From Actinoplanes flavus (GTDB lineage Bacteria; Actinomycetota; Actinomycetes; Mycobacteriales; Micromonosporaceae): a DNA stretch of 64,000 bases. A program made the translations under genes and the position numbers. Under the pieces are notes generated by a model. It had not been told where the DNA came from and did no database searches. It saw nothing but the letters and a program-made list of their open reading frames with translations. Of the stretch, positions 8,301 through 19,900 are shown one piece after another (the first letter of the stretch is position 1; each line of letters begins with the position of its first letter). Location: the NCBI RefSeq assembly GCF_017592555.1, contig NZ_JAGFNS010000009.1, positions 1 through 64,000 of the forward strand. The letters run 5' to 3'.

Positions 8301-10607
8301 TCAGGCGCGGACCGGGTCGGTGGCCATCAGGGCGGCGAAATCGTCGGCGGGCAGCGGCCGGGCCATGAAGAAGCCCTGCCCGTACCGGTAGCCCATGTCC
8401 CGCAGCCGGTTCAGCTGCTCCTGGTTCTCGATGCCCTCGGCCACGGCCTTGAGCTGAAGGTGCTCGGCGAGCTGGGCGACCGCGGCGGCGACCGCGAGGC
8501 GGCCCCGGTCGGCGCCCTCGGCGATGCCGTCGACGAACGACTTGTCCAGTTTCAGCACGTCGACCGGGAAGGCGCGGAGCAGGCTGAGCGACGACTGGCC
8601 GGTGCCGAAGTCGTCGAGAGCCAGGCGTACGCCCATCTCGTGCAGTGCCCGGAGGGTCTCCTGCACCTGCCAGCCGTCGACCACCGACGACTCGGTGACC
8701 TCGAGGATCAGGTCGCGCGGGCTGAGCCCGGTCTCGCTGAGCACGGCCGCGACCTCGTCGACGAAGCCGGCCTCGCGCAGTTGGCGGACCGCCACGTTGA
8801 CGTTGACGGCCTCGACCGCCGCGTCCTTGAACGTCGCCCGCCAGCGAGCCAGCTGTGAGCACGCCTCGCGCAGCACCCAGGCGCCGAGCGGCACGATCAG
8901 GCCGGTCCGTTCGGCGACCGGGATGAAGTCGGCGGGCGAGACGAAGCCGCGTTCCGGGTGCTGCCAGCGCACCAGCGCCTCGCCGCCGTGCAGGCGGCCG
9001 GTGACCAGGTCGTAGATGGGCTGGTAGAGCAGCCGGAGCTCGCCGCGGGCGATGCCGGTGCGCAGTTCGCCGGCGAGCATGGCGTGGTTGACCATGTCCT
9101 GCCGCATCCGCGGCTCGAACCGGGCCCAGGACGCCTTGCCGGCCTCCTTGGCGGCGTACATGGCGATGTCGGCGTTGCGCAGCACCTCGTCGGCGGTCTC
9201 GCCGAGCTCGGCGATCGCGATGCCGGCGCTGGCGTGCACGAGCAGGTGCTGCTCGCCGACGGTGAACGGGTCGGCGAGGGCCTGCAACGCCCGCCCGGCG
9301 GCGGACTCGGCGGCGGCGGGAGTGTCGATGGGCAGCAGCACGGCGAACTCGTCGCCGCCGAGCCGGACCGGCATCTCGCCGGCCGTGCACTGGGCCCGCA
9401 GCCGCTGCGCCACCTGGAACAGCAGCTGGTCGCCGGCGGCCGGGCCGAGCGTGTCGTTGATCATCTTGAAGTCGTCGACGTCGATCAGCAGCGCGGTGGC
9501 CGGTCGGCGGGCCTCGATGCGCTCGGCGAGCGCCACGGTGAACCGGGCCCGGTTGGGCAGGCCGGTCAGGGCGTCGCTGAGCGCCAGGCGTTCCAGCTCG
9601 GCCTGCTGGCGGCGGATGCCCCGCAGCGCGAGGGTGTTCTCCCGCAGGCTGAGCAACTGGCGGGCGACGACACAGCCGGCGATCAGCAGCGCGCCGATGA
9701 TCACGGTGCGCTGCCGGTGGCTCATGTCCTGGGCGCTGACGCTGATCACCAGGCCGGTGGTGGCGGCGACCGCGGCGAACGGCAGCAGGTTGAACAGCGA
9801 CCGGTTCGAGGCCGGCACGGGCTGCGCCTCCGGCTGGTCGAGGGCCCGCCGCTGGAGGTAGGCGCTGATGGCGAGGGCGGTGCCGACGATCGGCAGGACG
9901 AGCACCGACAGCGCCATCCGGGACTGGTCGTCCCCGGCGATCAGCAGGATGGTGCCGGCCACGCAGGCGATCGGGGCGGCGGTGAGGACCCGCAGCGCGG
10001 TGCCGTCGACGGCGGTCTCCGGGGCGGCGGCGGCCTTGCCGACGGTCACCAGCAGCAGCACGCCGCCGACGCCGACGAGGGCGGCCACCATCCGGGCGGC
10101 CAGGGAGGTGTCCTCGGGGGCCAGGTCGAACACGGTGTACCAGAAGACGAGGGCGCTCGCGACGGCCACCGTCAGGGCGTCGAGCACGGCCCGGAGCAGG
10201 GCGACCGGGGTCGACTCGCGGCCGCGCAGAGCCAGGAAGGCGAACATCAGGAGGCCGAGGCCGGCCAGTGTCGGGACGGCGACGTACACCGACATGCCGG
10301 TGTCGTTGTTGGCCCGGACCATGGCGACCAGCGCGGCGATCAGCAGGCAGACACCGACCAGCGTCATCCGCCGCCAGAACACGTGGACCCGCCGCGGCAG
10401 CCCGGGGAGCCGGGCGATCCGCAGGCAGGCGTACGCGCCGGCGGCCATCGCGACCGGGCCGCCGACGTAGCCGAGGAACAGTTCGTCGTCGCCGCGGACG
10501 AGCAACCACGTGACGACCCCGAGGATGGCGCCGACGGAGACCAGGACGGGCGCCAGCCCTCCGGACCATGGCCGGGGGAGACCGCCGGCGTTCTCGGGTT
10601 CGCTCAT
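8301..10607 (-). CDS. Membrane bifunctional GGDEF-EAL c-di-GMP enzyme
   Basis: The protein is 768 residues long. A membrane region of about eight segments (roughly residues 20-310) is followed by a GGDEF domain (RLGGDEFAVLLP near residue 416) and an EAL domain (GGEALVRWQHP near residue 542, EVTESSV, DDFGTGQSSLSLL, LKLDKSFV, AVAEGIEN). Both domains keep the residues expected for c-di-GMP synthesis and hydrolysis, so the direction of net activity cannot be told. No RxxD inhibitory site precedes GGDEF. The start at 10607 is chosen because the ATG at 10637 lies directly on an AAGGAG sequence with no spacing. The gene may be cotranscribed with the MFS gene, although a dyad sits between them. Confidence 0.92.
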   Translation of the reverse strand: MSEPENAGGLPRPWSGGLAPVLVSVGAILGVVTWLLVRGDDELFLGYVGGPVAMAAGAYACLRIARLPGLPRRVHVFWRRMTLVGVCLLIAALVAMVRANNDTGMSVYVAVPTLAGLGLLMFAFLALRGRESTPVALLRAVLDALTVAVASALVFWYTVFDLAPEDTSLAARMVAALVGVGGVLLLVTVGKAAAAPETAVDGTALRVLTAAPIACVAGTILLIAGDDQSRMALSVLVLPIVGTALAISAYLQRRALDQPEAQPVPASNRSLFNLLPFAAVAATTGLVISVSAQDMSHRQRTVIIGALLIAGCVVARQLLSLRENTLALRGIRRQQAELERLALSDALTGLPNRARFTVALAERIEARRPATALLIDVDDFKMINDTLGPAAGDQLLFQVAQRLRAQCTAGEMPVRLGGDEFAVLLPIDTPAAAESAAGRALQALADPFTVGEQHLLVHASAGIAIAELGETADEVLRNADIAMYAAKEAGKASWARFEPRMRQDMVNHAMLAGELRTGIARGELRLLYQPIYDLVTGRLHGGEALVRWQHPERGFVSPADFIPVAERTGLIVPLGAWVLREACSQLARWRATFKDAAVEAVNVNVAVRQLREAGFVDEVAAVLSETGLSPRDLILEVTESSVVDGWQVQETLRALHEMGVRLALDDFGTGQSSLSLLRAFPVDVLKLDKSFVDGIAEGADRGRLAVAAAVAQLAEHLQLKAVAEGIENQEQLNRLRDMGYRYGQGFFMARPLPADDFAALMATDPVRA

Positions 10608-10686
10608 CGGGGGTCTCGGCTCCTGCCCGGTTGGCATCTCCTTGCGGTCTACCAGTCGGCGCGCGAGCCCCGAATCTGAGTGGAAT

Positions 10687-12327
<1,641 letters not shown>

Positions 12328-12421
12328 GGCGGCTCCCTCGAGGACGGGTCTGGGCGCTGCCCCGGATCGTATCGACAGCCCCGGCTTGAACCTTTCCCCA
12401 CGCCGATCCGAACTACCTCTT

Positions 12422-14155
12422 GTGACCCGGGTCTTACTGTTCCTGCTCGTCCTGCTGACCGGCACCCTCGCGCTGCCCGCCGCGCCGGCCGCCGCGCACG
12501 CCGCGCCGGTCGGGGCGTCCCCCGCGCCGGGCAGCCTGAACAACGCCGCGCCCACCGAGGTCACCGTCACCTTCAGCGAGCCGGTCACCCCGGTCGAGGG
12601 CCGGGTGCAGGTGATCGCCCCGGACGGCGAGCGGATCTCCGGCAAGGTCACCGTCGAGGGCCCGGTGCTGCGGATCCCGATCCGCAAGGCCGGGCACCCG
12701 CTCGGCACCTACCTGATCAGTTTCCGGGTCATCTCCGCGGACAGCCATCCGGTCGGCGGCGCGATCACCTTCTCGGTCGGCGCGCCGTCGGCACGGCCCG
12801 AGGCGCCGGTGGAGTCGGCCGGGGCGCATCCGTCGGTCACCGCCGCGATTCCGATCTTCAAGACATTGGGGTACGGAGGGATCACCCTGATCGCCGGACC
12901 CGCCCTGTTCCTGGCGTTCCTGTGGCCGCGGACCCGGTCCCGGCTCGGGGCGCTGCTGGCGATCCGGATCGGCCTGGGGCTCACCGCGGTGGCCACCGTC
13001 GGCGCGCTCGGCACCCAGGCGCAGCAGAGTTCCGGGGCCGCGCTGTGGCAGGTCACCGCCGCCGAGCTGGGTGAGGTGGCGACCAGCCGGTTCGGGTCGC
13101 TGCTGCTGGGACGGCTGGCGATCGTGGGCGCGCTCGCCGTACTCCTGCCCGCTCTCCTGCGGAAACCACGACGGACCGTGACCGTGCCGCGGACCGTGCC
13201 CCAGCCGGTCCTGGTCGGCGCCGGGGCGCCCGCTCCCGAACCGGCACCCGCGCCGGGGCCGCGGCCGCCGGCCGGGTCGCGGAAGGCGCGGGCCTACGCG
13301 GTTCTCGGGCTGTCCGTGGCCGGGCTCGCGACGTGGCCGCTGACCGGGCACGCCATCGCCGCACCGCTGCCGGCGGTGACCGTGAGCGCCGGGGTGGTGC
13401 ACATGGCCGCCATGGCGGTCTGGATCGGCGGGCTGCTCACGCTGACCGTCTTCCTGCTGCGCCGCACCGACCAGCGGGTGCTCGGCGTGATCCTGCCGGT
13501 GTGGTCCCGGTGGGCCGCGCTCTCGGTGTTGTGGCTGGTCCTCGCGGGCGCCGCGCAGTCGGTCATCCAGGTGGGCCGGGTGAGCGCGCTGTGGGAGACC
13601 GACTACGGCCGGCTGCTGAGCGCCAAACTCGGCATCCTGGCCGTGGTGCTGGCGGTCGCGGCCGGCGCCCGCCGTCTGGTGCTGCGCGGGTCCGGCGGGA
13701 CCGGGCTGCGGCGGCTGGTCGGCGTCGAGGTGGTGGCGACCGTGCTGATCTTGGGGCTCAGCTCGGTGCTGGTGCAGGTGGACACCGGGCGGATCGCGGC
13801 CGCCAAGGACCGGCAGATCACCGGCGCCGGCAAGTCCGAGACGCTCACCAGCGACCTGTACGCGGTCCAGTTCAACATCTACCCGGTGGAGCTGGGCGAG
13901 TACAACACGGTGCACGCGTACCTCTACGCGCCGGACGGCTCGCCGATGCGGGCCGAGGAGTGGCAGGTCACGGCCCGGCTGCTGGACCCGGCCCTGGAGG
14001 CGGTGCCGCAGCCGCTGGCCCCGCTGCCGACCGGGAACCAGGCTCTCGGGTCGATGTCGTTCCCGCTGCCCGGCACCTACGAGATCACCTTCACCATCCG
14101 GGTCAGCGAGATCGACCGGGCCAGCGTGAAGACGACCGTGACCGTGGAGAGGTGA
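12422..14155 (+). CDS. CopC-CopD (YcnJ-like) copper-handling membrane protein
   Basis: A GTG start gives a 577-residue protein. A signal peptide ([14 protein letters not shown] to AAAHA) is followed by a CopC domain (about residues 25-120) whose mature end [13 protein letters not shown] supplies the N-terminal His used for copper in this family. A CopD-type region of eight or so membrane helices follows (about residues 145-460). The C-terminal extracytoplasmic beta domain of about 110 residues ([20 protein letters not shown]) is typical of actinobacterial fusions. Known relatives take part in copper uptake or periplasmic copper binding. I see no clear ribosome-binding site, so the exact start is uncertain. 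The STAS gene follows after 31 bases. Confidence 0.88.
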   Translation: MTRVLLFLLVLLTGTLALPAAPAAAHAAPVGASPAPGSLNNAAPTEVTVTFSEPVTPVEGRVQVIAPDGERISGKVTVEGPVLRIPIRKAGHPLGTYLISFRVISADSHPVGGAITFSVGAPSARPEAPVESAGAHPSVTAAIPIFKTLGYGGITLIAGPALFLAFLWPRTRSRLGALLAIRIGLGLTAVATVGALGTQAQQSSGAALWQVTAAELGEVATSRFGSLLLGRLAIVGALAVLLPALLRKPRRTVTVPRTVPQPVLVGAGAPAPEPAPAPGPRPPAGSRKARAYAVLGLSVAGLATWPLTGHAIAAPLPAVTVSAGVVHMAAMAVWIGGLLTLTVFLLRRTDQRVLGVILPVWSRWAALSVLWLVLAGAAQSVIQVGRVSALWETDYGRLLSAKLGILAVVLAVAAGARRLVLRGSGGTGLRRLVGVEVVATVLILGLSSVLVQVDTGRIAAAKDRQITGAGKSETLTSDLYAVQFNIYPVELGEYNTVHAYLYAPDGSPMRAEEWQVTARLLDPALEAVPQPLAPLPTGNQALGSMSFPLPGTYEITFTIRVSEIDRASVKTTVTVER

Positions 14156-14186
14156 CGGGCGGGACGGTTCTGGGCATCAGGCGTGG

Positions 14187-14525
14187 GTGGACGTCTCCCT
14201 GAGCGAATCGACCGTCGCCGTCGTCGTCACGGTGCACGGCACCCTGGACATGGACAGCGCCCCGCTCCTGGCCGCCCGGCTGGACGAGGCGCTCGACCGC
14301 CCCGAGCCACGCGTCGTGGTCGACATCGCGGGTGTCGGCTTCTGTGACTCGATCGGGCTCAGCACCTTCGTGCTGGGCCACAGCCGGGCCCGGGCCTCCG
14401 GTGGCTGGCTGCGGCTGGCCGGGCCGGGTGAGTTCCTGGAACGGCTGCTCGACACGGTCGGGCTGATCCGGCTGATCGGCGTGTACCCGTCGGTCGCGGA
14501 CGCCGTCGCCGACCGGCCCGGCTAA
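14187..14525 (+). CDS. STAS-domain anti-sigma factor antagonist-like protein
   Basis: The 112-residue, single-domain STAS protein has the central strand RVVVDIAGVGFCDSIGLSTFVL, in which the Ser of DSIGLS matches the Ser phosphorylated in SpoIIAA/RsbV proteins. Such proteins bind an anti-sigma kinase when unphosphorylated and so free a sigma factor. No kinase or sigma gene is adjacent, so the partner is unknown. The start is GTG (MDVSLSESTVAVVV when read as Met). Its TAA stop is embedded in the proposed -10 of yaaA. Confidence 0.88.
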   Translation: MDVSLSESTVAVVVTVHGTLDMDSAPLLAARLDEALDRPEPRVVVDIAGVGFCDSIGLSTFVLGHSRARASGGWLRLAGPGEFLERLLDTVGLIRLIGVYPSVADAVADRPG

Positions 14526-14528
14526 TGT
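14523..14528 (+). promoter_or_regulatory. Candidate -10 of a leaderless yaaA transcript
   Basis: TAATGT lies six bases before the GTG of yaaA and contains the stop codon of the STAS gene. This spacing is what leaderless actinobacterial promoters show. No Shine-Dalgarno sequence is visible. Confidence 0.5.
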
Positions 14529-14534
14529 TCGCCC

Positions 14535-15329
14535 GTGCTGATCCTGCTCCCGCCCTCCGAAGGCAAGACCCCGGCCGCCGCCGGCGCGCCCGTCGACCCG
14601 TCGTCGCTGTGGCTGCCGTCACTGACCGCCGCCCGTACCCGGGTGCTGAAGAAGCTGGTGTCGCTCTGTGCGCGGAGCAGCGCGCGGTCGATCGCGGACA
14701 GTCTGGCCGTGCTGGGGCTCAGCGAGGGGCAGCGGGGCGAGGTGGCCCGTAACGCCGGGCTGCTGACCGCCCCCGCGGGCGTCGCGTCCGGCATCTACAC
14801 CGGCGTCCTCTACGAAGCCCTGAATCCGGGCGATCTGCCACCCGCTGCCCGTCGATGGCTCGGGGAGTCGGCGGTCGTCTTCTCCGGGCTCTGGGGCGCG
14901 GTCCGCCTCGGTGACCGGATCCCGGCCTACCGCTGCTCGATCGGCGTCACCCTGCCCACGATCGGCGGGCTCACCGCGTACTGGAAGAAGGCTCTGCGCC
15001 CGGCCCTGGACGAGGCGGCCGCCGGAACGCCGGTGCTGGACCTGCGCTCCGGCGCGTACGCCGCGATGTGGGCCCCGGCGGAGAACGCCGCGGCCGTCAA
15101 GGTGCTGCACGAGCGGATCGTCGACGGGGTGGCCAGGCGGTCCGTGGTGTCCCACTTCAACAAGGCCACCAAGGGCCGCCTGGTCCGCGCGCTGGCCGCC
15201 GAGGGCGCCGCGCCGGGCTCGGTGGACGAGCTGGTCACCGCGCTGCGCGACCTGAAGTTCACGGTCGAGGAGCGGCCCGGCCCAACCGGGCAGCCCCGTC
15301 AGCTCGAGGTGATCGTCACCGAGCTGTAG
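14535..15329 (+). CDS. yaaA: YaaA family peroxide-stress protein (DUF328)
   Basis: The 264-residue protein opens with the diagnostic MLILLPPSEGKTPA and keeps further family blocks (ALNPGDLPPAARRWLGES, FSGLWGAVRLGDRIPAYR, YWKKALRPALDE, VSHFNKATKGRLVRAL). In Escherichia coli YaaA limits free intracellular iron during hydrogen peroxide stress and belongs to a fold with DNA-binding ability; the same role here is inference from family. It starts with GTG. It ends two bases from the stop of the convergent FKBP gene, so no terminator fits between them. Confidence 0.93.
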   Translation: MLILLPPSEGKTPAAAGAPVDPSSLWLPSLTAARTRVLKKLVSLCARSSARSIADSLAVLGLSEGQRGEVARNAGLLTAPAGVASGIYTGVLYEALNPGDLPPAARRWLGESAVVFSGLWGAVRLGDRIPAYRCSIGVTLPTIGGLTAYWKKALRPALDEAAAGTPVLDLRSGAYAAMWAPAENAAAVKVLHERIVDGVARRSVVSHFNKATKGRLVRALAAEGAAPGSVDELVTALRDLKFTVEERPGPTGQPRQLEVIVTEL

Positions 15330-15330
15330 C

Positions 15331-15903
15331 TCACTCGGCCGACACGATGTCCACGACGAACCGCAGGTCGCCCTTCTCCGGGCCGTAGGCGAGGGCGGCC
15401 GGCACGTCCAGCTGGATCCGGCTGCCCACCTTCTGCCCGGGGACGCCCTGGTCCCAGCCCGGGATCAGCTGGCCGACGCCGATCTGGGCGGTGAACGGCT
15501 CGGACACGCCGTTCTCCCACGACGAGTCGATCAGCTCGCCGGTCTTGTGGTTGATCACCTTGTAGTTGACCGTGATGGTCTGACCGGCCTTGACCGTCTC
15601 ACCGGTCCCCGGCACCAGCTCCTTGACGGTCACCGCGGTCACCGCTCCGGTGCCGGGCTGCACGTCGGGCTCCTGGCTGAGCCCGGACGCACCGGAGGCA
15701 GCCGCGGTGGCGGGCGCGGACGACGGCACGGCCGACGGCGGAACGGGCGGGGCCGGCTGGGTCGTCGCCGAGGGCTGCGACGCGACCGGCGCCTCGTCGC
15801 CGCCGTCACGGACCGCGAAGAACACTCCGACCAGCACCGCGACGACGAGCGCGCCGCACAGCACACCGGCGATGGCCTGGCTTCGGCGCTTCTTGTCACT
15901 CAT
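15331..15903 (-). CDS. Membrane-anchored FKBP-type peptidyl-prolyl isomerase
   Basis: The 190-residue protein has a short basic N-terminus (MSDKKRRSQ), one membrane helix (about residues 10-30), a Ser/Pro/Thr-rich linker and a C-terminal FKBP domain (about residues 88-190: VKAGQTITVNYKVI, GVGQLIPGWDQGVPGQKVGS, LDVPAALAYG). It should catalyse proline isomerisation outside the membrane and help fold exported proteins. A GAGGGG site precedes the ATG. It is divergent from the gene at 16097 across 193 bases. Confidence 0.92.
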   Translation of the reverse strand: MSDKKRRSQAIAGVLCGALVVAVLVGVFFAVRDGGDEAPVASQPSATTQPAPPVPPSAVPSSAPATAAASGASGLSQEPDVQPGTGAVTAVTVKELVPGTGETVKAGQTITVNYKVINHKTGELIDSSWENGVSEPFTAQIGVGQLIPGWDQGVPGQKVGSRIQLDVPAALAYGPEKGDLRFVVDIVSAE

Positions 15904-16096
15904 TCGTAGAACCCCTCGGTGTCGGAAACTCCGGACACGCTACTCAACGATGTGACCGGCGCGACAGCGAACCTCCCCCGAATCGCCGATGGGGATGATC
16001 AACCGTAAGGCCCCCGTCCGCCTCCCCCTCTTCTCCCCGGCCGTACGAGATGAGATCGTTTAGCGCCCCTGTCACCGACGCCGCCCTGGAGGATCC

Positions 16097-16867
16097 TTGC
16101 CTCTGCTCGATCCCGGAGCACGGCGGGACTACCTCGAACCGGCCGCGGTGATCCTGGCCGGCGTCCTCGCCGTCGTGGTGTTCGGGCTGGTCATGCACGC
16201 CCGCGCGAACAGCGGCGGGCAGCCGGCGGAACCGGAGCCGACCGCCGCGCCGACGGCGACCGCCGACCAGATCCCGATCCCGCTGCCCAGCGCGAGCCTG
16301 CCGCCGTCGACGGCGCCGGTCGACGCGATCTCCATCGAGCGGGTCCCGGTCGCCGCGACCGTCGACCTGGCCGCCGAAGGCACGATCGACTGGGTGCACT
16401 GGGGTGAACAGGGCCGGTTCTCGCTGGAACGCGACGCCGACGGCGAGTTCGCCATCCTGGAGGGCACGCCCACCGCGCCCCGGGTCCGGCACACCGCCAG
16501 CCCGCAGCGGTTCGCCTGGAGCGGCGGCGAGCCGATGGCCGCGACCTCCGGCGTGACCAGCGGCATCAACACCTGCGGCACCGGCAACGGCTTCACCGTC
16601 ACGGCGCCGGCCGGGACCGGCCGCAACGTCCTGACCGTGTACGTCGGGGCGATCAGCGCCCGCGGCGACCTCCGCATCGAACTGTCGACCGGCGGCGAGC
16701 CGGTCACCGACGTCCTCGAGAATCGAGAGCCGGCGATGACGACCGTCGCCTATGTCATCTCCTACCGAGCTTCCGGAACTGGCAAGATCTCGGTCAAATG
16801 GATCACCGGCGCCACCTTCGACGACAAGTGCGGCGGAGTGTCCCTGCAGGCCGCGACTTTGAGCTGA
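16097..16867 (+). CDS. Membrane-anchored extracytoplasmic beta-domain protein
   Basis: The TTG start is supported by a GGAGG site five bases upstream. The 256-residue product has one membrane helix (about residues 15-33), a Pro/Thr/Ala-rich linker, and a beta-rich domain from about residue 80: VDLAAEGTIDWVHWGEQGRF, RFAWSGGEP, LTVYVGAISARGDLRIEL, GKISVKWI. The AEGTxDWxHWG pattern recurs in surface proteins and glycosidases of actinobacteria, so a carbohydrate or envelope role is possible but not shown. Two Cys residues (TCGTGNG and DDKCGGV) could form a disulfide. It lies 35 bases upstream of the MMPL gene and is probably cotranscribed. Confidence 0.65.
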   Translation: MPLLDPGARRDYLEPAAVILAGVLAVVVFGLVMHARANSGGQPAEPEPTAAPTATADQIPIPLPSASLPPSTAPVDAISIERVPVAATVDLAAEGTIDWVHWGEQGRFSLERDADGEFAILEGTPTAPRVRHTASPQRFAWSGGEPMAATSGVTSGINTCGTGNGFTVTAPAGTGRNVLTVYVGAISARGDLRIELSTGGEPVTDVLENREPAMTTVAYVISYRASGTGKISVKWITGATFDDKCGGVSLQAATLS

Positions 16868-16902
16868 CCTGCGGAAACTCTCTAATCCGAAAGGGGAACC
16901 CT

Positions 16903-19900
16903 GTGTTCGCGGGCTGGGGATCGCGGGTCGCCCGCCTCCGTTGGCCGGTGCTGATCGTCGCGCTCGTCGCGGTGCTCGGCGCGGGCGTGTGGGGCTTCGG
17001 CGTGTTCGGTCAGCTCACCGAGGGCGGCTACCACGACCCGAACAGTGAGTCGGGCCGCGCCGCCGAGGTGATCACCGCCACCACGGAGGGCCGGAGCGGC
17101 GACGTCATCGCTGTCTACACGCCGGACCAGGGCACCATCGACGACCCCGAGCTCGGCACGCGGATCAAGGACCGGCTCGCCGCGCTGCCGAAGTCGGCCG
17201 TCAACGCGCAGACGTCGTACTGGGACCAGCAGGCGCCGGACTTCGCCGCCGAGGACAAGTCCAGCGGCGTCGCGGTGATCACCCTGGTCGGCTCCGACGA
17301 CGCCGCGAAGATGGAGTCGTACGCCGACATCGAGGACTCGTTCACCGTGCCCGGCGCGCACGTGCAACTCGCCGGCGGCATCCCGCTCGGGCACGCCTCG
17401 TCCGAACGCTCGACCGAGGACCTGGCCTTCGCCGAGATGGTGTCGCTGCCCATCGTCCTCATCCTGCTGCTGGTCATCTTCGGCTCGCTGGTCGCCGCCT
17501 CGCTGCCGGTGCTGGTCGGCGGCTGCGCGGTCCTCGGCTCGCTGGGCGTGCTGCACCTGATCGCCCTCAACCACGAGGTCAACTCGTTCGCCGTCAACGT
17601 GGCCAGCCTCCTCGGCCTCGGCATGGCGATCGACTACGGGCTGTTCATGGTCGGCCGGTTCCGTGAGGAGCAGGCCCTCCACCCCACCGCCGAGGCCGTC
17701 CGCCGGACCGTCGCCACCGCCGGCCGAACCGTGGTCTTCTCCGCCACCCTGCTGATGACCGCCCTCGCCGGGTTGCTGCTGTTCCCGCAAGGCTTCCTCA
17801 AGAGCCTCGCGTACGGCGGGCTCGCCGCCGTCTTCCTCGCCATGCTGCTGTCGCTCACCCTGCTGCCGGCGCTGCTCGCCCTCCTCGGGCCGCGCGTCGA
17901 CCTGATCCCGGTCCGCCTCCCGTTCGCGGCCCGCACCGGCACCGGCGGCTGGCAACGGCTCGCCACCTGGGTGCTGCGCCGGCCGGTGCTCGTGGCCGTA
18001 CCGATCCTGATCGCCCTTCTGGTCCTGGCGTGGCCGATCACGGACGCCCGCTTCGGCGAGAACGACGAGCGGCAGCTGCCGGCCGGGGACCCGTCCCGGG
18101 TCGCGGTGGAGACGCTCAAGGCCGACTATCCGCAGTTCAGCGCGGACGGCGTACAGATCGTGGTGCGGTCGGCGAACGGCCGGGAACCGGACGTCGAAGC
18201 CTTCACCGACGCGGCCGGAAAGATAACCGGCGTCGCCGGGGTGACCGCCACCGGCGGCAACGGCGAAGACGTCGTCGTGCTCACCGCCGACCTCGACAGC
18301 ACCGACTCGTTCAGCACCGAGGCCCGGCAGGCCGTCGAGGACCTGCGCGCGCTGCCCGCACCGGCCGGAACCGAGACACTGGTCGGCGGCGTCACCGCCC
18401 GCAACGTCGACAGCGTCGCGGCGATCGCCGACGAACTGCCCGTCATGATCGCCCTGCTGGTCGGCGCGACGCTGGTGCTGATGTTCCTGGCCTTCGGCTC
18501 CATCCTGCTGCCGGTCAAGGCCGTCGTGATGAGCGCGCTCAGCCTCTCCGCCACCTTCGGCGTCCTCGTGTGGATCTTCCAGGAGGGGCACGGCGCGTCC
18601 CTGCTCGACGTCACGCCCACCTCGCTGGAAGCCGGCATCGTCGTGCTGATGGCCGCCGTCGTGTTCGGCCTCTCCACCGACTACGAGGTGTTCCTGCTCT
18701 CCCGGATGGTCGAGGCCCGGCTGCGCGGCGCCACCACCGAAGAGGCGGTCACCCTCGGCCTCACCCGTACCGGCCGGGTGATCAGCGCGGCCGCCCTACT
18801 GCTCATCGTCGTCACCGGCGCGTTCTCGCTGTCGTCGATCAGCACCATGCGCTTCATCGGCGTCGGCATGATCGTCGCCCTGGTGCTGGACGCCACCGTC
18901 GTCCGGGTGCTGCTCGTGCCCTCCGTGCTGGCCCTGCTCGGCGACGCCTCCTGGTGGGCGCCGGGGCCGCTGCGGCGTCTCCAGGAGCGGGCCGGGCTCG
19001 CCGAATACGCCGGCGAGGAGGAACCCACCGGGCGTCACGCGTACCGGCCCGTCCTCGACGGCACGGTGGTCAGCCGGGCGTTGCCGGCGGCCCCCGCACA
19101 GGCGGCGCTGCCCTCCTCCGCCACCGGCGACGGCATGGTCCTCGACTACGACGCGTTCCTGGAATACATCTCCGAGAAAGAGAACGGGACCACACCCTTC
19201 GGCTTCCCGCTGCCGGGCTCGACGACCGTCGCCCTTTCCACCAGCACCGGTACGGCCGGCGCATCGTCCCCGGACGCGGATTCGGCGGCCCCGCCCGCCG
19301 ACGATCCCGTGGTCGGCGCCGCGGCGTCCGACGGCGGTGCGGTCGAGCCCGGCGACACCGCCTCCCCCCGCGACGCCGCCTCCCCCAGCGACACCATCTC
19401 GGCCGGCGACGGCGTCTCCCCCAGCGACACCATCTCGGCCGGCGACGGCGTCTCCCCCAGCGACACCATCTCGGCCGGCGACGGCGTCTCCCCCAGCGAC
19501 ACCGTCTCGCCCGGCGACGGCATTTCCTCCGGTGACGCCGTCGTCGATGACGACCACTCGCTCGGCGGCCCCGCGGTCGGCGACGCGCTTTCGCCCGGCA
19601 ATGCCTTTACCTCCGGCGACACCCTTTCGTCCGACGACGCCTTTACGTCCGGCGACGCCCATTCGTCCGGCAATGCCCTTACATCTGGCGACGCCCATTC
19701 GTCCGGCAATGCCCTTACGTCTGGCGACGCCCATTCGTCCGGCGACGCCTTTGCGTCTGGCGACGGCTTCTCGCTCGGTGGCCCCGTGGTCGGCGACGCC
19801 GTTTCGCCCGGTGATGCCGTTTCGGCCACCGAACCCACGGTCGACGCCTTCTCGCTCGACGACCCCGCAGTCGACGACGCCCACTCTCCCGGGAGCCCCG

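Noticed and set aside
8254..10569. N-terminal extension of the MFS protein to 1221 residues
   Set aside because: The added part is an Arg/Pro-rich out-of-frame reading of the GGDEF-EAL gene on the same strand. The transporter has a normal start at 8253.
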